This document shows, one piece after another, positions 25,344 through 33,937 of a stretch of DNA of 55,794 bases (position 1 is the first letter of the stretch; each line of letters begins with the position of its first letter). The DNA is taken from the NCBI GenBank assembly GCA_964545855.1, contig CAZJHD010000026.1, positions 1 to 55,794 on the forward strand, given 5' to 3'. Position numbers and translations under genes: made by a program. This stretch comes from CAZJHD01 sp964545855. Its GTDB lineage: Bacteria; Planctomycetota; UBA1135; JACQFD01. The notes under the pieces were generated by a model. It had not been told where the DNA came from, ran no database searches, and worked only from the letters and a program-made list of their open reading frames with translations.

Positions 25344-27094
25344 TCGGGGCGACGGAGATCCGCGCGACGGACGCGCTCGTCGTGGCGATCTCCCTGGCGG
25401 CGATCGTCCTGTGGGGCACGTGGCGGACGCGCCGGCAGGCCGACGTGGGCTCCTACTTCCTGGCGGGGCGTGGCATGCCCTGGTGGCTCGTCGCCGTCTC
25501 GATCATGGCGACGCAGGCGAGCGCGATCACGTTCCTCTCGACGCCGGGTCAGGCGTACTCCGACGGGATGCGCTTCGTGCAGTTCTACTTCGGGCTGCCG
25601 ATCGCGATGGTGATCCTCTCGACGACGGCCGTCCCGATCTTCCACCGGCTCCGGGTCTTCACGGCCTACGAGTACCTGGAGACGCGCTTCGACGCGAAGA
25701 CCCGCACCCTCGCGGCGACCTTCTTCCTCGTGCAGCGGGGTCTCGCCGCCGGGCTCACGATCTACGCGCCGGCGATCGTGCTCTCGGTGCTGATGGGCTG
25801 GTCGATCCACGCGACGACGCTCCTCCTGGGCGGACTCGTCGTCGTCTACACGGCCGTCGGCGGAGCGGAGGCCGTCGGGAAGACGCAGTTCCTCCAGATG
25901 CTCGTGATCCTCACGGGGATGGGGCTCGCCTTCGACGCGACGGTGCGGCTCCTCCCGGAGGGCGTGTCGCTCCTCGACGCCGTGGCCGTGGCGGGGGTCT
26001 CGGGCCGCATGCGCGTCGTCGACTTCTCGGTCGACTTCGAGAGCCGCTACACGCTCTGGTCGGGGCTCTTCGGCGGGCTCTTCCTCGCGCTCTCCTACTT
26101 CGGCACCGACCAGTCGCAGGTGCAGCGCTACCTCACGGGCCGCTCCATCACCCAGAGCCGCCTCGCGCTGCTCTTCAACGGGATCCTCAAGGTCCCGATG
26201 CAGTTCGCGATCCTGTTCCTCGGCGTGATGGTGTTCGCCTTCTACCAGTTCGCGCCGCCGCCCCTGTTCTTCGACCCCGTCGCCGCCGAGAGCCTCGCGA
26301 GCGGGCCGAGGGCGGGCGAGTGGCAGGCGGTCTCGCTCGAGCACGACGCCGCCTTCGAGGCGAAGCGCGCGCGCGTCGGCGAGTTCCTGGAGGCGCGTCT
26401 CGCGGGCGACGCGGCGGGCCTCGCGCGAGCGACGGAGTCGCTGCGCGTCGAGCAGGCGCGCTTCGACACCGTGCGTGCGCGGGCTGCCGAGCTCGTGCGT
26501 GAGGAGGGCTCCGGGGACGGCAGCGACGTGAACTACGTGTTCCTTCGCTTCGTCCTGGAGCACCTGCCCATCGGGATCGTGGGGCTCGTGCTGGCGGCGA
26601 TCTTCGCCGCCTCCATGTCGTCGACGGCGGCGGAGCTGAACGCGCTCGCCTCCACGTCCGTCGTCGACGTCTACCGGAGGTGGATCCGGCCGGGCGCCGC
26701 CGAGGCGAGCCTCGTGCGCACTTCGCGGCTCTTCACGCTCGGATGGGGGATCGTCGCGATCGCCTTCGCGCAGGTGGCGAACAGGCTCGGCACGCTCGTC
26801 GAGGCCGTGAACGTGCTCGGGTCGCTCTTCTACGGCACCGTCCTCGGGGTCTTCCTCGTGGCCTTCTTCCTCCCGCGCGTCCGCGGGACGGCCGTGTTCG
26901 CCGCCGCTCTCGTCGCGGAAGCCTGCGTGCTGTCGCTCTTCTTCGGCGAGTCGGGAGTCTCCTACCTCTGGTTCAACGCCGTCGGCTGCGGGATCGTCGT
27001 CGCGCTGTCGCTCGCCCTGACGAGCGTTCTCGGGGGCCGGGTGCCCGGGAACGACCGCGGCGGCGACGCGCCGAGCGCGCCGCCGCCGCCGTGA
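25340..27094 (+). CDS. Sodium:solute symporter (SSS family)
   Basis: 584 aa, GTG start overlapping the upstream stop. Sodium-coupled uptake carrier of the inner membrane, 12-14 helices. Visible family features: RGMPWWLVAVSIMATQASAI near residue 50, the AYEYLETRFDAKTRTLA loop, and YFGTDQSQVQRYLTG around 255-270. A hydrophilic helical insert of roughly 110 residues (about 305-410, rich in Glu/Arg) interrupts the membrane core, as in several planctomycete SSS proteins. Coupling to the PIG-L deacetylase suggests a sugar or amino-sugar substrate, but the sequence alone does not identify it. Confidence 0.9.
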   Translation: MIGATEIRATDALVVAISLAAIVLWGTWRTRRQADVGSYFLAGRGMPWWLVAVSIMATQASAITFLSTPGQAYSDGMRFVQFYFGLPIAMVILSTTAVPIFHRLRVFTAYEYLETRFDAKTRTLAATFFLVQRGLAAGLTIYAPAIVLSVLMGWSIHATTLLLGGLVVVYTAVGGAEAVGKTQFLQMLVILTGMGLAFDATVRLLPEGVSLLDAVAVAGVSGRMRVVDFSVDFESRYTLWSGLFGGLFLALSYFGTDQSQVQRYLTGRSITQSRLALLFNGILKVPMQFAILFLGVMVFAFYQFAPPPLFFDPVAAESLASGPRAGEWQAVSLEHDAAFEAKRARVGEFLEARLAGDAAGLARATESLRVEQARFDTVRARAAELVREEGSGDGSDVNYVFLRFVLEHLPIGIVGLVLAAIFAASMSSTAAELNALASTSVVDVYRRWIRPGAAEASLVRTSRLFTLGWGIVAIAFAQVANRLGTLVEAVNVLGSLFYGTVLGVFLVAFFLPRVRGTAVFAAALVAEACVLSLFFGESGVSYLWFNAVGCGIVVALSLALTSVLGGRVPGNDRGGDAPSAPPPP

Positions 27095-27112
27095 GTCGAC
27101 CGAACGCGCGGT

Positions 27113-27964
27113 TCAGCTCGCGCGGTACTCCTCGAGCATCTTCGAGATGTAGTTGAGCGCTCCCTTGCTCGCGTTGGACTTCTTCGCGAGATCGAGCGCG
27201 TGCTCGAGATCCTTCAGCGACTCGGCGTTCTTGCCGTTCTTCCGGAGGATCTGCGCGCGGAGCGCCACGTTGCGCCAGTTCTCCTTGATGGAGATCGACT
27301 TCTCGACGAGCCCCATGGTCTTCTCGTCGGCGCGTCCCGAGTCGAAGTGGAAGCTCGCGGCCTGCATGAACACCTGCCAGTCCTCGGGACCGGCGTTCGC
27401 GAGCGCCTCCTCGAGCTTCTTGCCGACGAGGCTCTTCACGTCGAAGGTCGCCTTGAAGGCGACGCGCACCTTCTCCCAGCGCAGCTCGATGTTGGCCGAG
27501 TCGCTGCCCTCGGGGTCGATCTGGAACCGCATCCACTCGGTGTGCGGCGCCGCCTCGGGCTTCACCGTGATGCGCAGGGCGTCCTCGGCCTCCTTGTAGT
27601 CCATGGAGCCCCACTGCTTCGCGCGGCCGTTCAGGATCAGCGTCCAGGACTCCTTCCCGGGGATCGCGAAGAACCCGTAGGTCCCGGCCTCCACCCTGGC
27701 GTCGCCGATCTTCACGTCGTCGCTGAAGGTGATGACCGTGGCCTCGTTCGCTCCCGCGCGCCACACCTCGCCGAAGGGCACGAGCTCACCCCAGATGACG
27801 CGGTCCTTCACTCCGGGACGGTGGTAGTCGACGGTGATCTTCGAGATGCCGATCGACTGCTCGACGCGGGCCTGGGGGCTCGCCTTCGGGGTCGGGAGCT
27901 GTGTCTGCGCCGTGGCGGCGCCGGCGAGGAGGGCGAGGGGGAGGACGGGGACGGTGATGCGCAT
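27113..27964 (-). CDS. DUF2911 protein with TPR-like C-terminus (copy 2)
   Basis: 283 aa from an ATG at 27964. A signal peptide (MRITVPVLPLALLAGAATAQ) leads into a DUF2911 domain with ITVDYHRPGVKDRVIWGELV, PFGEVWRAGANEATVITFSD and AGTYGFFAIPGKESWTLILN, followed by a helical TPR-like tail (SLKDLEHALDLAKKSNASKG). Same architecture as the protein at 16342-17211 but strongly diverged, so an old duplication. Convergent with the symporter gene, 18 bases apart. Confidence 0.87.
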   Translation of the reverse strand: MRITVPVLPLALLAGAATAQTQLPTPKASPQARVEQSIGISKITVDYHRPGVKDRVIWGELVPFGEVWRAGANEATVITFSDDVKIGDARVEAGTYGFFAIPGKESWTLILNGRAKQWGSMDYKEAEDALRITVKPEAAPHTEWMRFQIDPEGSDSANIELRWEKVRVAFKATFDVKSLVGKKLEEALANAGPEDWQVFMQAASFHFDSGRADEKTMGLVEKSISIKENWRNVALRAQILRKNGKNAESLKDLEHALDLAKKSNASKGALNYISKMLEEYRAS

Positions 27965-28145
27965 GGTTCGTTCGGATTCGGGAAGGGACGAGTCCGGCCG
28001 GGGTGGCCGGACGATGGGGGGGGTGCTACGTGTTCGGCGGAGGGTCGGCCTCCGCCCTTTCTCGCGGCACTCTCGGGGGGAAGGCGGGTGCGTGGAGCGC
28101 AGCCGGTGGTTCCCTCGGCGGAGATTCGAGCGCATTCTCGCCGTC

Positions 28146-28430
28146 ATGGCACGCGCAATCTGGAACGGTGCCGTCGTCGCCGAGAGCAGCGAGACGGTGG
28201 TGGTCGAAGGCAATCACTACTTCCCCGCGGAGTCCGTCGACCCGCGTTGTCTGGAGCCGAGTCCGACGGAGACGGTGTGCGGGTGGAAGGGGACGGCGAA
28301 GTACCACCACCTCGTCGTCGACGGGAAACGCAATGCCGACGCCGCCTGGTACTACCCGGCGCCGAAGGGCGCGGCGAAGGAGATCGCGGGGCGCATCGCG
28401 TTCTGGAAGGGAGTGCAGGTGGAGGCGTAG
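28146..28430 (+). CDS. DUF427 family protein
   Basis: 94 aa from an ATG at 28146. It starts MARAIWNGAVVAESSETVVV and contains EGNHYFPAESVDP, then CGWKGTAKYHHLVVDGK and AWYYPAPKGAAKEIAGRIAF, which match the full length of the DUF427 fold. These small cytoplasmic proteins have no proven reaction. It stands alone; a copy of the dispersed palindromic element starts 12 bases after its stop. Confidence 0.9.
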   Translation: MARAIWNGAVVAESSETVVVEGNHYFPAESVDPRCLEPSPTETVCGWKGTAKYHHLVVDGKRNADAAWYYPAPKGAAKEIAGRIAFWKGVQVEA

Positions 28431-28442
28431 CGCAGGGACTCG

Positions 28443-28646
28443 GAGGTCGTGAAGAAATCGGCGCCGGGCGACCGCCGGCTGCGAGCGGCTGCGGCTTCGT
28501 TGCTCCTCCTCCGCAACTCTCCATGAGTTGCGTCGTCGTCGCGCATCGCCTCGCCTCACCTTGCCTCTTTCGCTCTCGCTCGGCCTCGGGGCCTCGCGCG
28601 CTCTCGCACGGCCTCGGGCCAGCGGCGGCGATTTCCTCACGACCTC
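28443..28646. repeat. Dispersed palindromic element, long copy (204 bp)
   Basis: The left arm from 28443 (GAGGTCGTGAAGAAATCGGC...) and the right arm ending at 28646 (...GGCGATTTCCTCACGACCTC) are inverted copies of each other over about 24 bases with two mismatches. The same arms flank a 68-bp version at 44326-44393, which lacks the pyrimidine-rich interior of about 135 bases. The interior contains its own perfect hairpin at 28512-28532 (CGCAACTC/GAGTTGCG). It lies between DUF427 and the end of the ABC ATPase gene. MITE- or REP-like. Confidence 0.7.
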
Positions 28647-28670
28647 TCGGCGCCCGGCTCGCCGTGAGTG

Positions 28671-29663
<993 letters not shown>

Positions 29664-29668
29664 GACGG

Positions 29669-30490
29669 CTACCCCTTCACGGCGCCCGCCGTGAGACCGG
29701 AGAGGATCCAGCGCTGGAACAGGACCACGGCCGCGACGACCGGGAGCGTCGTCAGCACCACGGCCGCCGAGATCTGCCCCCAGGGGATCTCGTAGACCGT
29801 CGCGCCGCTCAGGAGCGCGATGCCGACGGGCACCGTGCGGAGCTCGTCGCGCTGGAGGAGCGTCAGAGCCAGCACGAACTCGTTCCACGAGAAGATGAAG
29901 ACGAGGATCCCCGTGGCCGCGAGCGCCGGTCCGGAGAGCGGGAGCACGATGCGCAGGAGGATCTGCAGCCGGGTCATCCCGTCGACGCGCGCCGCGTCCT
30001 CGATCTCCGAGGGGATCCGACGGAAGAACGCCGTGAGCGTCCAGACGGCGAAGGGGAGGTTGAGCGCGGCGTGCACGACGGCGAGGGCCGTGAGGGAGTT
30101 CACGAGGCCGGCGGCGCGCGCCGCCGAGAAGATCGGCACGAGGAGGACCGCCGGCGGGAAGAGAGCGCAGACGAGGATCGACCGCTCGATCCACGGCGCG
30201 AAGCGCGACCGCGAGCGCGCGAGCGCGTGGGCGGCGAGGCTCCCGGCGGCGAGCGCGATCGCCGTCGACAGCGCGGCGACGAGGAGAGAGTTCGCGAGGT
30301 AGCGGGCGAAGGGACGCCGCTCGAAGATCTCGCTGTAGTTCTGGAGCGAGAAGGATCGGGGCACCCAGGTGGGCGGCGTCGCGAAGAGCTCGCTCGGCTC
30401 CTTCACGGAGGTGACGACCGACCAGAGGAATGGCGCCAAGCTGAAGGCCGCGAGCGAGAGGACGGCGGCGGCGAGGATCAAACGTCTCAC
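29669..30490 (-). CDS. ABC transporter permease, MalG/UgpE type
   Basis: 273 aa from a GTG at 30490 that overlaps the stop of the upstream permease (GTGA). Six hydrophobic segments are visible, and the cytoplasmic EAA loop reads EIEDAARVDGMTRLQILLRI (about 185-204), the contact site for the ATPase. Inner-membrane half of the translocation pore. Confidence 0.92.
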   Translation of the reverse strand: MRRLILAAAVLSLAAFSLAPFLWSVVTSVKEPSELFATPPTWVPRSFSLQNYSEIFERRPFARYLANSLLVAALSTAIALAAGSLAAHALARSRSRFAPWIERSILVCALFPPAVLLVPIFSAARAAGLVNSLTALAVVHAALNLPFAVWTLTAFFRRIPSEIEDAARVDGMTRLQILLRIVLPLSGPALAATGILVFIFSWNEFVLALTLLQRDELRTVPVGIALLSGATVYEIPWGQISAAVVLTTLPVVAAVVLFQRWILSGLTAGAVKG

Positions 30491-31296
30491 GCGTGCGCCC
30501 TCCCGCGCGCCAGCGCGCCGGCGGCCGTCGCGAGCGCGAACATCGCGACGGCGGCGAGGATCGTCACGGCGGCGGCGTCCGCCGACCGCCCGAAGAGGAA
30601 GTGCTTCTCGTAGATGAGCACCGCGAGCGTCTTCGTCGCGTTCGCCGGGCCTCCGCCCGTCAGCACCCAGACCAGGTCGAAGATCCCCGCCGCATGGATG
30701 ACGCGGAAGGTCACGGCGAGCGCGAGTGCGGGCCGCAGCAGCGGCAGCGTGATCCAGAAGAACCGGCGCACGGGTCCCGCACCGTCGAGCGCCATCGCCT
30801 CGTGGAGGTCGCGCGGCACCGACTGCAGCCCCGCGAGGCAGAGGATCGTCACGAAGGGCGTCGTCTTCCACACGTCGGCGAGCACGATCGCGCCGAAGGC
30901 CGTGCCCGGCCGGCCGAGCCAGGCGACGCGCTCGCCGCCGAGGCCGAGCGTGAGCAGCAGATCGTTCGCGATCCCGTAGGTGTCGTCGAAGATCCATCGC
31001 CACGACATCGCCATCACCGCCGTGGGGAGCGCCCAGGGGAGCAGCGCGATGGCGCGCGCGGTGCCCCGCAGCCGGAACGCTGGGTCGAGCGCGAGGGCGA
31101 AGAGGAGCCCCAGCACCATCTCGATCGAGACGGTGGCCGCCGTGAAGAGGAGCGTGTTCCAAGCCACCTCGCGCACGGTCGGCTCCGCGAGCGTCGACGG
31201 GATGCGCGCCACGCCGGACGGGAGCCCGACGGCGATCGGAAGGACGATCACCGCGAGCAGCAGGATCGCCGCGGGCGCGAGGAACGAGGCGCGCAT
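30487..31296 (-). CDS. ABC transporter permease, MalF/UgpA type
   Basis: 269 aa. Six hydrophobic segments (FLAPAAILLLAVIVLPIAV at the N-terminus, through FALATAAGALARG at the C-terminus) with an EAA loop DLHEAMALDGAGPVRRFFWI (about 165-184). It pairs with the next permease to form the pore. The length is that of short UgpA-like subunits, lacking the large MalF periplasmic loop. Starts nine bases after the binding-protein stop. Confidence 0.92.
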   Translation of the reverse strand: MRASFLAPAAILLLAVIVLPIAVGLPSGVARIPSTLAEPTVREVAWNTLLFTAATVSIEMVLGLLFALALDPAFRLRGTARAIALLPWALPTAVMAMSWRWIFDDTYGIANDLLLTLGLGGERVAWLGRPGTAFGAIVLADVWKTTPFVTILCLAGLQSVPRDLHEAMALDGAGPVRRFFWITLPLLRPALALAVTFRVIHAAGIFDLVWVLTGGGPANATKTLAVLIYEKHFLFGRSADAAAVTILAAVAMFALATAAGALARGRAHA

Positions 31297-31305
31297 CGCG
31301 TGCGC

Positions 31306-32535
31306 TCAGCTTCCGAGGATCCGGCGGATCTCCGCGGCGGCGTCCTGGAGCGCCTCCTCCGGAGTCTTCGACTTCACCAGCGCGGCGCTGACCTGCGCGC
31401 GCAACGCCGCCGAGATCTCCGCGTAGCGCGGGTGCACCGGCCGCGGCCGCGCCGACAGCAGGATCGGGTAGAGGTCGGCGAAGTGGGGGTTCTCGGCCAG
31501 CAGCTCGGCGTCGCGGAAGAGCGCGTGCCTCGCGGGAACGGCGCCCGCGCGACGGTGGAGGATCTTCATGCCCTCCTCGCTGGTGGCGTACTGGACGAAG
31601 GCCCAGGCGGCGTCGGGATGCCGGGCGGTCCTCGAGATGCCGAAGCCCCAGCCGCCGAGCGTGGGGACCGGGGCGAACCCCGGCGCGTGGGGCAGCGGTG
31701 CCATGGCGATGCGGCCGGCGATCGGCGAGCCGGGCGCCTGCGAGCGCGTCCAGACGTAGGGCCAGCTCCGCAAGAAGACGGCGCGCCCCTCGTGGAAGAC
31801 GTGTCGCGCCTCCTCTTCTTGGAACGTGGTGACGGCGTCGGGCGCACCGTCGCCGACGAGCGACGACAACCACGCGAGCGCGCGCACGGCCTCGGGCCGC
31901 TCCAGCAGCACCTCGCCGCTCTCCGAGAGGACGTCGCCCCCGTGGCCGCGCAGCACCTCGAGGAAGCAGCAGGTGAGGCCCTCGTACTGCTTGCCCTGGA
32001 AGACGAGACCGGCGCGGTCGGGCGGCAGCGCGAGCGCGCGCGCCGCCGCGGCGAGGTCGTCGAAGGTCTTCGGCGCGTCCTCGACGAGGTCGGTCCGGTA
32101 GAAGAGCACGCCCGAGTCGGAGCGCATCGGGACGCGGAACGTGCGCCCGCTCCAGCGGGAGCCCTCGATGTCGCCCGGCAGGAACAGGGCGCGCTCCGCC
32201 TCGGGGAAGCGGTCGCCGAGGGGCATCAGCCAGTCGTTCGCCGCGAAGCGCGCGACCCACACGACGTCCATGTAGACGAGGTCGTAGGGCGAGTCGCCGG
32301 CGGCGAAGGCCGTCGAGTACATCGCCTCGCGAGCGTCGGTCGCCGACGGTCCCTCGACGAGCTCCACGTCGATGTCGGAATGCGTTGCCTCGAACCGCTC
32401 GATGATCTCCTTCCAGCCGCCCGCGTTGTCGGGCTGGTCGACGAACCGCAGCACGACGCCCTCGGGCTCCCGCGCGCACCCCGGGCTCGCGGCCACGGCC
32501 GCGGCGAGCAGGAGCTGCAGGAGTGCGTTCTTCAT
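31306..32535 (-). CDS. ABC transporter solute-binding lipoprotein (CUT1 family)
   Basis: 409 aa from an ATG at 32535. A lipoprotein signal ends at Cys20 (AVAASPGC). The mature part is a MalE/UgpB-type cluster-D binding protein: GGWKEIIERFEATHSDIDVE, YDLVYMDVVWVARFAANDW, FRVPMRSDSGVLFYRTDLVE, and GGWGFGISRTARHPDAAWAF near residue 300. It captures the ligand outside the inner membrane and hands it to the two permeases. The upstream sarcosine-oxidase-like gene ends 64 bases before it on the same strand, which may hint at the substrate, though CUT1 proteins usually bind carbohydrates. Confidence 0.9.
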   Translation of the reverse strand: MKNALLQLLLAAAVAASPGCAREPEGVVLRFVDQPDNAGGWKEIIERFEATHSDIDVELVEGPSATDAREAMYSTAFAAGDSPYDLVYMDVVWVARFAANDWLMPLGDRFPEAERALFLPGDIEGSRWSGRTFRVPMRSDSGVLFYRTDLVEDAPKTFDDLAAAARALALPPDRAGLVFQGKQYEGLTCCFLEVLRGHGGDVLSESGEVLLERPEAVRALAWLSSLVGDGAPDAVTTFQEEEARHVFHEGRAVFLRSWPYVWTRSQAPGSPIAGRIAMAPLPHAPGFAPVPTLGGWGFGISRTARHPDAAWAFVQYATSEEGMKILHRRAGAVPARHALFRDAELLAENPHFADLYPILLSARPRPVHPRYAEISAALRAQVSAALVKSKTPEEALQDAAAEIRRILGS

Positions 32536-32599
32536 CGGCCGGTGCCCCGGACGCGTTCTACCTGCTCGCGCTCGGGCGCGCGAGCGCGCGGGGCCCTCG

Positions 32600-33763
32600 T
32601 CACGTCGCGCCGAAACGGCGCGCGGCGAAGCGCGCACGCTCCGACTCGAACTCCGACACGGAGGATCGTCCGTGCACGGAGAGCTCCGCGGCGATGCGCC
32701 CCGTGAGGGGCCCGAACTTGAATCCGTGCCCGGAGAAGCCGGCGGCGACGACGACGCGATCGTCGCCCGGATGGTGATCGAGCACGAAGTCCTCGTCGGG
32801 CGTGTTCGTGTAGAAGCAGGTCTCGGCGCGCACGCAGCGAGCTCCCGGAAGCGCGACGCGCCGCGCGAGGAACGCCTCGAGCCGCGCCAGCAGAGCGGGA
32901 TCGGGAGCGTCGATCACCTCGGGGTCGTCGCGGGAGTCCGACGTCCGGTGCCAGCCCACCTTCGCTCCTCCGCCGTCGAGATCGGGCAGTCCGTAGTGGA
33001 GGCCGTTGCGGCCGCGGCCGAGATGCGCCCAGACGGGGAACCTCTCGGGCCGCGTCGCCGCGGGATCGCACTCGAAGCGGACGAGGGCGACGGTCTGTCG
33101 GACGGGCACGAGGGGCTCCCTCAGGGCCGGCAGCAGCGCGGGCGCGAAGGGTCCTCCGGCGACGATGCATCGCTCCGTCGCCCAGTCGCCACGGTCGGTG
33201 CGCACGCGGAGCGGACGGCGCCCCGTCGCCATTTCGAGGACGCGCGTCTCCTCCCGCAGCTCCACGCCCAGCGCGCGGCAGCGCTCCGCGAGCGCGACGA
33301 GGGTCTCGCGCGCGGCGATCGAGCCGGCGCTGTGGTCGTGGAGGACGCCGTCTCCGTCCTCGAAACGGAAGACGGGGAACCTCCGGCGCGCCTCCGCGAG
33401 ATCGATGCGCTCGACGAGCGACGGCGCGGCGCCGGCCGTGCGCGCGTACGCGGCGAAGGGGCCGTCCTCGGGCCCGAAGAAGCAGCCGCCGTGGATGCGC
33501 AACAGGCGGCGTCCCGACTCGCGCTCGAGCCGGGGCCACTCCTCGGCGTGGGCGCGCGCGGCGAGCCGCGCGTAGGCCTCCTGCCCGTAGGCGCTCCGCG
33601 TCATGCGGGCCTCGCCGTGGGAGCTTCCTCGGTCGTGGCCGAGCCGGAACCGCTCGAGGACGACGACGGGCGCGACGCCGAGGCGGCGGAGCTGCCACGC
33701 CGTCGCGAGACCGTGGAGCCCCGCGCCCACGACCACCGCCGCCGCCGAGCGAGGCGCGTCCAT
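32600..33763 (-). CDS. Monomeric sarcosine oxidase-like flavoenzyme
   Basis: 387 aa. FAD-dependent oxidase/dehydrogenase of the MSOX/N-methyltryptophan oxidase family, which demethylates N-methyl amino acids with release of formaldehyde. The dinucleotide-binding GAGLHGLATAWQL motif lies at 13-25, the family string GSSHGEARMTR at about 46-56, and ETCFYTNTPDEDF near the C-terminus, where Cys316 is the residue that carries covalent FAD in monomeric sarcosine oxidases. The C-terminal GFSGHGFKFGPLTG substrate-side motif is also intact. No signal peptide. Substrate not provable from sequence. Confidence 0.88.
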   Translation of the reverse strand: MDAPRSAAAVVVGAGLHGLATAWQLRRLGVAPVVVLERFRLGHDRGSSHGEARMTRSAYGQEAYARLAARAHAEEWPRLERESGRRLLRIHGGCFFGPEDGPFAAYARTAGAAPSLVERIDLAEARRRFPVFRFEDGDGVLHDHSAGSIAARETLVALAERCRALGVELREETRVLEMATGRRPLRVRTDRGDWATERCIVAGGPFAPALLPALREPLVPVRQTVALVRFECDPAATRPERFPVWAHLGRGRNGLHYGLPDLDGGGAKVGWHRTSDSRDDPEVIDAPDPALLARLEAFLARRVALPGARCVRAETCFYTNTPDEDFVLDHHPGDDRVVVAAGFSGHGFKFGPLTGRIAAELSVHGRSSVSEFESERARFAARRFGAT

Positions 33764-33822
33764 GCGGGGAGGCGAGCATCTTCGACGGCTCGGTGCAAGC
33801 CCACCGGCGCGCTCGCGCGCGT

Positions 33823-33851
33823 TTGACTCCCCGGAGCCGCCTCTCTAGAAC
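33823..33851 (+). promoter_or_regulatory. Sigma70-like promoter of the APC transporter gene
   Basis: TTGACT (33823-33828) and TAGAAC (33846-33851) are exactly 17 bases apart in the 174-base divergent gap, and lie 86 bases upstream of the ATG at 33938. The -35 box matches the consensus in five of six positions, the -10 box in three to four. Confidence 0.5.
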
Positions 33852-33937
33852 AGCACGCGATCGCGCTGCGCCCGTGCATGCGGTGACGCTCGCCTCGCGA
33901 CCCCGAACCGCACCGCGCTCGCAGTCCGCTCCCCGCG

